Source of the DNA: Baylisascaris procyonis
Taxonomy: Eukaryota; Nematoda; Chromadorea; Rhabditida; Ascarididae
Assembly (NCBI GenBank): GCA_037389465.1
Contig: JAZARR010000093.1
Coordinates: 930,001-994,000, forward strand
Reading direction: 5' to 3'
Length of the DNA: 64,000 bases
In this document: one piece after another, positions 1 through 25,527 of the stretch
How positions within the stretch are numbered: position 1 is the first letter of the stretch
Layout: each line of letters starts with the position of its first letter
Program-made: the position numbers and the translations under genes
Notes under the pieces: generated by a model
What the model was told of the DNA's origin: nothing
The model's database searches: none
The model's input: the letters and a program-made list of their open reading frames with translations, nothing else

Positions 1-272
1 GTGGGGCTAACATTCGGGAGGAGTTCCTTTGTTAAATTTCGTTGTGACTCATTAATCTTAAAGTGTTTCGGTTGCTAAGTTTCCGTAAATATTCCCATTG
101 AAGTGCATATCGAAGTCCACTCTTCGAGATGTGCTCACATGAAAAAGCAAAGGAAGATGGCAGAGGTTTATAAAGGAGCAAAATTTTGTGGGGAATAAAT
201 GTACAAATGGGTACAATTATGGACAAGATAGCAAGTTTGTTTTAAGCGTAATTTTCGAATGTTTTGTTACAG
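1..272. other. intron of the kinase gene
   Basis: Lies before the first recognisable kinase exon, which opens mid-domain. No kinase N-terminal sequence is visible here, so the preceding exon is outside the window. Confidence 0.6.
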
Positions 273-14453
<14,181 letters not shown>

Positions 14454-14547
14454 CAATTTCCATAAAGATTACATTTGTGACACGAAATGAAAAATGCAAC
14501 AAGATATTTGAATGTATGCGGTAAAAGCATATAAATCTTAAAAACTG

Positions 14548-14553
14548 AATAAA
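14548..14553 (+). promoter_or_regulatory. poly(A) signal AATAAA after the short kinase gene
   Basis: A perfect AATAAA lies 95 bases after the last possible kinase stop (14453) and about 280 bases before the first antiporter exon. It supports the view that the kinase transcript really ends here, without the usual C1-PH-CNH-CRIB half. Confidence 0.5.
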
Positions 14554-14830
14554 GCGGCTAAGGAAAGGTGTGCTTATGGAAGAACAGATTCACAACAAAT
14601 TGTCCCACTGATATAAAAATCATTTTTCCGATCTCGACGAGTTTTATTTGTTTGTCATTAAAAACCACGATTTTGCCGTTGCAGGTTTGCATATGTTTTT
14701 ATGTGTGCTGCGAACAAAATAGTGTGTGATTGCTTGATCATATTTTCTTTACGAATTTGGACAAACAAAGTAGAATTTTTTTTGAGGGAATATAAGTTTT
14801 CAGAAAGATAATAAAAAGTATTAAATATCA

Positions 14831-14836
14831 TTACAG
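14831..14836 (+). promoter_or_regulatory. probable spliced-leader acceptor of the antiporter gene
   Basis: TTACAG ends 18 bases before ATG 14855. No upstream exon fits the antiporter and the kinase poly(A) signal is about 280 bases upstream. This is the spacing expected of a downstream gene in a nematode operon. Confidence 0.5.
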
Positions 14837-15465
14837 CTAACCAGATATAACTCTATGGAATATAATGCTGACGCTCAGTTGCCGAATAAGACTGCATCAA
14901 AATCTGTTTTATCATTGGCTACGGACAAGAGGTAAAAAACCCGTTGATTCAAGGATGAAGTAGTCTCTAGTAGATGGACAACTGAGAGCACGTGCCAACG
15001 TAACGCAAACAAAGGTGCAAAAATGGCCACGTATGATAACAGCAGGGATGTGAAAAATAGTCGTTAGGCTGGGCTAGACAGTGACGTTGATTGTGTCTAA
15101 GGACCTCGCTTCCTTCGGAGAGATGAGGAAGTGATATATTTTACTCTACGGTCACTTTCATCTCCAACTGCACACCTAATTAATTTATGAATATTTTTGA
15201 CGATTAGCAATCACTTATTTCTATGACAACTTTAATTTTAGCTTATTGCAATATAACAAACGTTCACGCCTATTCAATCACCTTGAACCAATCCGATCGC
15301 CTGAACATTCGACGGTTATGAGGATACTCACACGGATGCTCGACGAGGCGAGTTTCATGCAAAAACCGACCGGTCCCATAAATGAAACCAATCCGATATC
15401 GCCAGCTGCAACATGCATCAGCATTCGATACAAAAATATAGAGGAAACTTGCTTTAGTTATGATG

Positions 15466-17063
15466 GTATTATGAGTTTGTTTCGTACGTCCTCTCAGTTA
15501 TTTAGCGAATTTTTATTCCTTTTGAGGGCGTTCTATATTAAATCCACTTTTTGTATCCTCTCTTAGTTATTGCTTTTTCTTCTCTTTTTTCTTGCGTAAT
15601 ACTTTTTATTTGTTCGACAAAGCAATCTAATTTTGTGCTTCAGAAGTGCGAATTAATTTCCATCGATACAATCAGCTTGATTTTTTTCAGTGTCGACCTT
15701 TGGTGGCTTATTTGTTATTTTCAATTGCCTTATATTTAACCGCACTTGCTATTTTCGGACGTCGCTTAATATCGTAGCCATTCAGAGGGCCAACCTCAAC
15801 GGTTAACTGGACATCCTACGATAATTTTTCAAATACACAGGTTTTATATTTACCATCATTAATCATTAAAGCTTTAAAATATTGCAGCTCATGTTTCATG
15901 GTGAAGTCGTTCTTAGTCTGGTACAAGTCACGAGTGGAATCCGTGCGTTTTGATGAATGAATGGTCTATCCAGCTGGAAGGACACGAACCCACCCCCCCC
16001 CCCTCCTCCTCCTCTACCTTTCTGCTTTTCTTTTAGAACGTTCACCTACCAAATCTCTAATTGAAAATATCGTCTAATCGCTATCTTTTTATTATGCGGC
16101 ATTTATTTAGAACTTTTGGAATTTGAAGCGATTTTATAATCGGAATAATCAAATTCAATATATCGCAAAACACTCTCAGCTTATTCGCATTTTCTGATCC
16201 ACCATTAGAATGTTATTTTTTGAACAGAGAGACTAAAGAGAAGTTCGTAAAAATGATTCAACCATTTTCACTATTTAAATTTTTATGAGTACTGTTATGG
16301 AGTTCTTGATAAACTGACGAATGAACATTTTTCTTTTCTTATATCCATACTGATCTACACTGATGAAACAATGTCCCATTAGTATTGATCAGTACCTTCC
16401 CCACCCTATCTTCCAGGGCAGCAGGTAAAGAAGAAAGTAAACGGAAGTCCAGATCCTTTCCATACAATTTCTCGAGCAGTTTAGAACTATTCTGGTTAGA
16501 TCTTCCGAAAAATGAAATTGAAGTATTTCTTAAACAGTCTTCTAGCATACTTAAATTTCCGTCAAAAGAGATTCGACGTACTCATCTTTATAAAGCGAAT
16601 TTCTATTGCGTATATTGCGTATATTTAGATGTATATAGCGTCAACATTTTCTTTGATTATAATGCTAACATCTTCCACAATGGTCGGTTATCTCATCTCG
16701 TTAATACAATTACCTACATTATTTGGTAAGGGATAAGAATGACTTATCGATTTGAACCAACTTAAAACTTCATTTAAATCATATTTTGAAGCGAAATTGA
16801 ATTATTAAGCCAAATTGCCTGAAGCTACAAAGCGAACATTTTTAAGAGTAAGGCATTCACTGAGCAAAGGTGGTTGTTTCTTTCCTCAAAACGATTAACA
16901 AGAGATGTAATTGAGGTCGAAAGCAAGTAAGTGGTGATGGAATTCGGCTTTCATGTTAATATATTCTATAGGGAAAAATCTGCTTTTTGAAGTTCTGCCG
17001 AAAGTGAGTTAACATATGAAATGGAACGGTTCTATATCGATCTCTGCGTGCTACTATTTTCAG
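15466..17063. other. antiporter intron(s); first membrane helices not located
   Basis: About 70 residues covering the first antiporter helices should be encoded here. A hydrophobic stretch after TTTTTTTCAG at 15681-15690 (a frame reading AYLLFSIALYLTALAIFG) could be one of them, but its phase does not match the preceding exon. C11 tract at 15993-16003. Confidence 0.35.
15993..16003. repeat. C11 tract
   Basis: Run of 11 C followed by CCT repeats, in an antiporter intron. Confidence 0.9.
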
Positions 17064-17771
17064 GTATGCTGGCGACCGGTATCCTTCTTCGCAATACCGG
17101 CATTGTAGAGTTGTTTTTATTGAAGGAATGGGGCATGGTTTTAAGAAAAACTGCTTTCGTAGTTATACTCTTGCGCGGAGGGCTTGGTCTGGATTCAAGT
17201 GCCCTAATGCATCTCAAGGCACGTCCAGTTTCTTTCATTCATTTCCGTAGGAAACACTTCGTACTCATCGTCTACTCATCCAAATCCAATGGAATTTGGT
17301 TCCACTTTCTGATTAACATGGTAACTGATGGGGTAATGAAGTATTGATTATAGTCGATTTCCTCGATAAAGAAATAAATGACTGACACTAATTCTTTTAA
17401 ATTTATTGAATGTTTCAGCTTCGGAATGATCGTATAGAATTTTGCATTTGAGTATTCATGAGATCCATGCCCGTTTTACTAAGGGAATCCTTTAGTTGAA
17501 AAGAACTGTAGGGATCCGTTCAGTTATTGCAATGATGGAAGCATCGTTTCATCTGCACATGGCATCGTTGTGGCAGATAACTTCAAGAGTAGCTCAGAAG
17601 TAAGGGATGTGTTTCTGTCTTGCCACGTTTCAATTATTCCGATCGCCGTAATTGCAGGGTGCAATGTTTTCGTCTGTCATTTATACCGTGCAGCGTGGAG
17701 GCTATAACCATATAACCATTATCATCATTTGCAATTTTTCGACTTTCCTGGCTACTTTCCTTTGCACTTGG

Positions 17772-19756
17772 GTAAGTCAGAATAGTTTTCAACATTCTCA
17801 GCGTGTATCAGTGCTAAAACTTGAAAGAATACGCCGGATAGATTAAAACGGGAGGCACACAACAATTCCAATGAGGCACATATTAAACTGCGAGTAAGGT
17901 TAGCCACCTTTTATACCCGAATCAATTTTTGAATTAATGAAGATAAAACCGCCCCATAATCATCTCCAAACAGCTCGGACTATGTATTCCATACACTGTT
18001 AGCTTTGAATAAGCAATTTGCTTGTTTCGCATTTATTGTTACTGCCTCACTTTCAGCTCGGAATCCAGAAGATTTGTGGCAAGTAGTAAAATGCAAATGA
18101 AATTTACCGTTATGAATTCGTTCGGAGGTGGTCTACATTTTGAGATGATTTAACTACGAGACCATACAGCAAAAACTTCATGAGCATGGGTAGTTCGAGA
18201 AATAAAATGCTTAACATCCAGAAATTCTGGTAGAGAGGTTGCACAACTTTACTGTAAGCAGAAAAAAAGAAGCCTTTTGAGAAGTTGTTGCATGATTATT
18301 TTCTTTTAATCGAAGCACTCATAAGCAGGGGCGTCATCGTACCAAAAAATATGACACTTTTCCTGATAAGTTTGTACTTATACCGAGTACAGCATAGTGA
18401 ACTAGCAAATCTGCGGCTTTGAATGCAATATGAATCCACTACCGCATATTTTCTGAAGTTTCATATAACTGCAATATTGTAGCAATTTTGGGAGGAAATA
18501 TGAAAACATTGCATCATCCTCTAGCTGTATTTGCACCTGAAATATACGTTAGTTTTCTTGATTTCGAAATTAGCGACATTGTTGCGCTTTTCCTGCGTCA
18601 AATTTGAGCGTTGAGCCGCCAAGCCCGTCTAGCTTAGAGGCTCGACATAGATGACAAATTTGTTTGAAAATGCGAAGCTGAATTTCGTGTATTAAATTTT
18701 TGGTAGTATCAATAAATGAACCGAGTCATTTTGTGTCCATCTCTTTGTTTTTTAGTTTCTTCGCTTCTGTCTAAAGCATTCATTTTCTCTCTTTTCAGTT
18801 ATATTTTATTCTTCTTTATATGAATGAGTTTGATGAAAAGAATTTCAAATATGCAAAAATTTTTTGCAAATTTTTAAAGTAATCTGTCCTTTTTTCTGCT
18901 CAAATCGCTTGGCATTACGTAACACTAGTTTCCAAACATTATAACGCAGTTATATTCTGTTTTGAACGGCGTCTTTTGAACTGAAAACTTCTAGAAAATC
19001 AGATCCTTTAAAACTGCATTTTTTAAATAAACGAAAATAGCTTTCGTTGACAAAATATGGCAAATGGTATTTGCGTATATTTTTTTTTATTTTTCGATGA
19101 GTATGTTTCCCTGTTCTCAGGATTATAGAACGGCCGATATTCCATATTTTCGTAGTGAATCACTCTCAACCTGCCCAGTAATTGAGGTCGAAATCGAAGC
19201 TTTGTGGACAAGATCTAACAGCCATGAATTGACGTGTCTCACTAGGGCATATGCAGTCGCGTATTTGAGAATGCTACGTGAAGTCGATATTCAGAGCTGA
19301 CAAAAGCATTCTGCTATCACAACGCAAAATAATACAAAGTGTACCTCACAACAGTGTTTAAAGACTCGTGAAGAATATTGCTAAGGGAGCTCGGACAAAG
19401 CAGAAAAGAAGGGCTGCAAAAGCTTCCCCTAAAGGTGCTGGCGCTGTCAAATGTCTCTGAGATTGAGCTATGCTAAATCTGCGATTCCGAGAAGGCATTT
19501 TACCGCCTTCTGGAAGGGCCATTGCAAAATATCAAAAAGACGATTGTGCTAGTAATGAAACGCTGATTACCCCATTCGGGAACGAGAACTTCTTCATGAG
19601 TTGCTTAGAGAAGCTTTCGGAAATAGATGAGAAAGGAATGAGCCATAATATTTATAAATCCGTTTTAATATAATCCTACAGGTGGTTATCCTTCCAATGA
19701 GGTGCTTTTCTCTTGAAATTTAAATATGTCTTTAGATGGTTATTCGACTATTATAG
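17772..19756. other. antiporter intron, no gene supported
   Basis: AT-rich. Frames at 19064-19300 and 19470-19673 have fairly protein-like composition (for example CPVIEVEIEALWTRSNSHEL) but match no family I know and lack joining splice sites. They may be remnants of an inserted element. Confidence 0.35.
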
Positions 19757-20619
19757 CTTTGTGTTAGCTGCCGTGTCTCCCGCAGTGGTTGTACCTGCGA
19801 TGCTGCATATAGCCAAGCGAGGTTATGGTGTTGTGTCTGGAGTGCCCGCGGTCTTTACCGCCGCTGCGGCCATCGATGATGTATATGCAATAACTGGATT
19901 TGGAGCTTTCATATCAGCTGCTTTCTCTCAAGGTTGTTGTTATTTGCGAATAAATTAACTAACAGAAATCTGCAGTGCACAAACAATTAAAAAATCGAAA
20001 TTATTGAGCCATGTAAGCATGAAAGAAAGAATAAAAATCATTGAAAGAAGTAACCAAACACGATTGTTATTGCTCTCATTTTCGAGCATCTATTAATCGG
20101 TTTTCTGCTCAATAGTGATGGTGGCAGAGAATCTGCTCATATCTTGGGAACAAACGAAATAGCTTAACGTCTCCCTGCTCGTTCAGATGGGATATGAGCA
20201 AGGGGATGGATTATTGGCCATTATTGTTATATTTCTTAGAAGGAATTTGTTGCAACCTTTCTTCTTCTATTGTAGTTATATTGAATTGACTTCCATTGCC
20301 CCTTAACGCCGACAACTACGACTAACTGGATTAATGTGCGAATCCCATGATGTCAAATCGTGTTATAGGAGGCATTATTTGGACTATTTTGCGAGCACCT
20401 ATTGAAGTAGCAATTGGAGTCATCACTGGTGGAACTATTGGTATGTTTTTGGTGATTCAAAGAATGAGTAATTAGTACATGAAACAGAATGGCCAATAGC
20501 AAGTATTAAAAAAAGTTTTGAAACGCAATGGTCAGTAGGAAAAGAGGTGAATAACAGGCTTGCCTGCTGTGTGCTCGAACTGAAGAATGCAGTCAAAATT
20601 TCAGTAAACTGGCAGTCAT

Positions 20620-20659
20620 CTTATGTAGGTTAGGAGAGAATCACCTTATGTAGGTTAGG
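20620..20659. repeat. 15-base direct repeat, 25-base period
   Basis: CTTATGTAGGTTAGG occurs at 20620-20634 and again at 20645-20659, in an antiporter intron. Confidence 0.85.
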
Positions 20660-20836
20660 TCATATGCTTTCCTTTAGCCGCTGAGGTGTTGCGAGGAGGA
20701 AAATAATAAAAGCACATGAAAAATGACCACGATCGCGCTAAATGAGTTCAATAGAAACAAGAAAACGGAATTTTCACCTATAGAAGTTGTTGCATTACAC
20801 AAGTAAACATTTCGGTCGTTTATTTCGGTCATGGAA

Positions 20837-20847
20837 GGGGGGGGGGG
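20837..20847. repeat. G11 tract
   Basis: Run of 11 G in an antiporter intron. Confidence 0.9.
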
Positions 20848-23118
20848 TTGTTGAGGGAGTGTGAAAAGAAAAGACAAACGAAATACGGAATACCTTGATT
20901 GCAAGCTACATTGAGCAGAAAAAAGCGAAAGTGTTCATCAGTGTGTATTGTTTTAGATAATATATTTTCATAAACTAGTATTTTTATAGGTATTCTGTTA
21001 TGGTTTATATCAGGAAAACGTGGACGAGTACATTTTACAAGAGTGGTTCTACTTATCCAAATTGGTACCACATCGATGTTTGGCACTGAAGTACTCGGTT
21101 TTACTTCAGTTGGACCGATCGCCGTGCTTGTATAAGCGCCTGTTGCTGGATTTCGATGGAAGAAAGAGGACATTAGCGATGAACAAGTGAGCTATTTCTA
21201 GTTGGTCTCATTCTTAAATTTGGAAAATAGGTATAAGCATTAGAAATCGTTAAGCACGCCTTTACCTCATTAGTGAAGATGCTTGTAGTATGCTTGTGGT
21301 GCCATTTAATGCTCAGTGGTATACTCAAGGATGATGCTGGAGGAAGTGAATTTTAGAGGAATATGCTTCAGAGAGCAATTGAGTGTAAATAAGCTTACAT
21401 TGAATGGCTTTGGCTCTTAAAAAGTAAAATGAAATGGCTGATAGCGCTAAAAAGAGTGTCTTCTGGCGCAGAATCATTTAATTATAACGGCTGCATGTTG
21501 TCTTTGCTGGTCATTAAGGTTATGTACAGAATGAAAGTAAGTTAAGTAATGCTCAAGACTACAATAGATAAGGATGAACTCTTCAAGGGTGGTAGTGCGG
21601 TGGAAGAAGATGCATTAGCGATGCTATGGGATTTCGTTCTGCAGTCAGTGCTATTCACTTCAATTGGTTTCGAATTGAATATTACGAAGGTGAGTTGTTT
21701 TATAAGTTTTTTCCCCTGATTTGTTCGAAATTCTGCAGTCAAAGAGGAAAGATGGTAATGTTGGTTATATTGGATGATAATCCGTTTAGTATTGGCACAT
21801 CTTTTATATTCCAAATCGAACGATTCGACTGTCGTTCCTTTCAGTAATAACCTATTTATCACCGTATCTTTTAAAATAAGGTGCTTCTTTTCAACTCAAG
21901 AATGCTTCACTAGTTTGCCTTATAGCGTTGAAATTGATTGCATCTAGCAAAAAACTTAGCTTCCCTTTAAGGGTATTAAATTGACGATATGCAGTAATAA
22001 CCAGTAATTTTCATAAGTTTCGATAGTAAGACAATATCCGACTAATAAACATTGATAATGCTCAAGCAGGCATCTTTTTGAGGCGAATTTCATAGAGTCA
22101 ACAGCTCTAAAAACTACTTCCAGGGCAGACGATTTTAATACTTCGTGCGCTGCTCAAGAAGCATCTCAAGTCAATGGCTTCTTGAAGCTGATGTTTAAAC
22201 AAGGGATTTCAGGGTCCTACTGCACTTCACGAGGAAGAGATACAACTGCTGATCTTCTTTCTGACAACTTTCTGACCTCCGTCTTCTCCCTTCCCCAACC
22301 TTCAAAAACTCATTTATCCACTGCGCGATAAATCAACAAAACTCAAAAAAGATGGTCTTATTAGAGAAAGAGAATTTTTAAGGTGGGAACGAAAGCTTTT
22401 CTTGGCGTCATCGTGATCTCAATCGGTTTAATTTCTCGTATGATTGCTGCCTTTTGTGCAACATTCGGTGCTCGATTTAAATGGAAAGAATGTGCATTCA
22501 TCGCGTTCGCTTGGATACCAAAGACTACCGTACAAGTACGATTAGCTTTTCATCTAGATTATTGCAGCTAATTAAACAAATTTTTCAAAACATGATGAGC
22601 ATTTTGTTGAAACGCTGGCTTCTATGCGTGAAAGTCCCTTTGTTGAACCTTATAAAGTTCGAAAGTCGGCCTTTCTTCTACTTTGTTTAAGTGAGCAGAA
22701 GTTCATTTTTACTTGAAAATATCTCGCTGTTTTCTATAGGCACACTTCCTTTCCCGTCAGAAATTTTTCAAAGGACGACTTGCCTATCACGCTACGGATA
22801 ACAGAGAAACGAAGTGACATCTTTTCGCTTAGAATGAACCATCTTAAATTCATTTACTATGCAGATTTCTGTGCTATTCTATTAGTGTGAATGATTGCAG
22901 GCAGCGTTATTACCGATCGTGCTCGATATGGCCATAGCTGAATCGATACAAGATGAAAGCCATCTAACTGCTGGCTTGATTATTCTCACCGTTGGTGTGC
23001 TGAGCATTCTTATATCAGCGCCTCTGGTGCATTCTTCATTCACATTCTAGCTCCAATTTTGCTTTCGAAGGATGAAACTGATTTGGGGAAGTCGGCATCT
23101 CACAAAATCGGGAATGCT

Positions 23119-25455
23119 GTAAGTGAGGATGGAATTGTTTGAGCTTGATGCATTTTTATTGACGACACAACCAGAAAATGAATGTGTGGTAAAACCTGGC
23201 TTTGCTTGTGATATTTGATGGTCTAAAACGACCACATGAGGCATTTATATAATAGAGCACGCGCCAATCGTGCAAGCTTCATTATCTTCAATGCAAATTT
23301 TACACCTCTACAAAAATGTCAATGCTGTATCCATGGTGCAGTATTCTCCATAACTGTTCGTGGTATGGATTTTCTGGGATAATGTAATTAATTGATGGTA
23401 AAGTCTTATGCATTTGTTAAAAATGAACTTTCGAAGTTGTGTTAACGGAGTGCAGAACAGTATGGAAATCATGTTGCATACGATTTCAGTCCAAGTGGAA
23501 TATTTCTCGATGAAAGACGATGATGGCCTTTAAATGGGGATGTTTTCGTAACGAAACAACCTGAGGAGAAAACACACCAAAAGCCATTCACTTTTTTCCC
23601 CCAGTATCACTTCATATATCCGACCTCGGCAAAGTAGAGTGAGGAAGCAGATATGGGAGGGCTCTTCCACTTCTTCTTATATGGGGTTGCAATACGCAGT
23701 ATGTCATAGTCTTTTCGCGATTGCTAAATCTTTTAAATCTTTGTCAGTGGAAGTTGTTTAAGAAATATGACATCCAGATATTGCTGTTTAAGGAATAATA
23801 AACTCAGACCTGTTAGCTGGTGCCATTAGTATTCTTCATTCGATCTCAATGATGATAGCGCGTAATCGTTACGACCACCAGCTTGCTTAATACTAGACAT
23901 AATTAATGGGCGTTCGGCATTTGCATATTATTGCTGTAAATTTGATCTCTTATACAATATAATAACTGCGTTGATAGGCCCGCCACTATATCCACTGACG
24001 CTTAGTTTGCACGCTTAGTTAGGCATCCAACTAGTCGAGTTGTTGTTAATTACTTTGCTAGTCGGCTTCACACATTTAATAAAGTTTTATTTATCGATCA
24101 TTGAATGAGTTGTCACTCGACCGGCAACCATACATTTAAAGGAATATAGCCGAACCGCATTCACCTTTTGATATGTTCGTCGCTGCCCCAAGTTTGATGT
24201 ATAGATATATAGTGCTTATGTTTGATGCCTTTGTAAAAAAAAAAGGAGAGATCCCTCTTGCAAGAGGTACCTGGCGACGCCCTCCCTCCCCCTCTCTTTT
24301 CAGTATTGACAAGTTAGTGTCATTTTTTGAAAACACCGGACGCTTCACCGAAAAGTTCGAGCACACTGCATCGTACTGAAAATTGCTCGCACATATTTTC
24401 CTGACGATGCCATAAGTGTCTAAACATAGAATAAGCTACCTTCGTTATCGGATATTTGGTGTTTGCCTTCAGCAATGCAAAATTACTACGGAACACACAA
24501 TATTGCGGACATTAATTTCCGAATACATTTGGCAAATGTTTGTGGTTTACTCACAGTTCGTGGAGCTGTTATTCATCGTGCAATTATTTTGTATCACTTG
24601 AAATATCGCTGAGTTGACGAACGAATCCCCAACACTGCCAACCCAACATTTCCAGTTAATCCTCGATACTCACTCTAAAAGCCTCTTGTTAAATCAAGTG
24701 GGGAATATTACTAGTGCACTCATTTCCTCCACTACTGTATTCCTCCATCTTTGTAACTCTAGGATTTCTTATTGGGCTATGAAGTATCAAGAAGCATACA
24801 TGTGCACATAAAAATAAGTTGTTGAAATAAATTCTTTAATTAAATTAACGTTAGCAAAAAACTGGAAGTAAATTTTCCTCGAGCGTTTTCATAAGAGACC
24901 GTTTGCTCCTGTCGGATTCTCACATAATGTTGATCAGAATGCCCAAGCATAAGATAAGTTACTAAAAGCTTCATTCAAGATATGAATACTGGAAACGTCT
25001 CTTCAGCAAACAACGTAACATACGACCTGCATTCACGAAATAACAATAAAAGCCTTGACATTTGAAGTATAGAATAGATAACTAGGTAGTGCAGAACAAG
25101 CTTCGATGATGAGCTGAATATTGTGAAAGCGTCATCCAACTTCAGATAATGAAAGGTTGAGCACACTAGCTCATCACAGAAGCCGTGAACATTTTGCAGA
25201 CATGCCGAAGACAGATCGGTCGCATCATTCCCATAAAGAATATATGTAACCAACATAAAGCTCAACAACACATACTTCATACAGTAACCGACAGCAAACT
25301 TCGAATTGAACAATGCAAAGTGAGTGCATATCAGCAAAAAATAATTCCACGAAGACATCAACGAAACAAACACAACTGCACCCAATAGAAAGTCACCATT
25401 GCAATATACACAAAAAAGGCTTACATTCAGAACAGGAGAAAAAATCAGCTTTCAG
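23119..25455. other. last antiporter intron
   Basis: Begins with a strong GTAAGT donor and ends with TTTCAG before the short terminal exon. No gene seen inside. Confidence 0.5.
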
Positions 25456-25527
25456 GAAATGACGGAAGTATTCGACGTTGAAGAGGATGGAGAGCAGCCT
25501 ATTCCCTTAACAAAACGCTCGGTATAA

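Larger units (their letters stand above)
14837..25527 (+). pseudogene. SLC9B/NHA-type Na+/H+ antiporter, probable pseudogene
   Basis: Recognisable exons: 14837-14931 (ATG 14855), 15242-15465, 17064-about 17218, 17658-17771, 19757-19932, 20369-20440, 20990-21186, 21573-21689, 22383-22535, 22901-23118, 25456-25527. Conserved blocks fit animal SLC9B cation/proton antiporters of plasma membrane or organelles: GMLATGILLRN, ILLRGGLGLDS, AAVSPAVVVPAML, AAAIDDVYAITGF (the ion-binding Asp pair), FTSIGFELN, and AFAWIPKTTVQ followed by AALLPIVLDMA. The last exon, phase-compatible after a 2.3 kb intron, encodes an acidic tail ending LTKRSV. Lesions: TAA at 17713-17715 inside a membrane helix; TAA at 21133-21135; exon 22901-23118 is 218 bases, one short of keeping frame, with the shift near 23024; and no GT donor after 17218 gives the needed phase. 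The first membrane helices, expected between 15466 and 17063, were not assigned. Splice sites are otherwise kept, so decay is recent or the lesions are sequence errors. Confidence 0.8.

Noticed and set aside
17652..17846. Hydrophobic frame beginning GAMFSSVIY, first read as a separate membrane exon
   Set aside because: It does not match the phase of the next antiporter exon. The other frame matches SLC9B on both sides of a stop codon.
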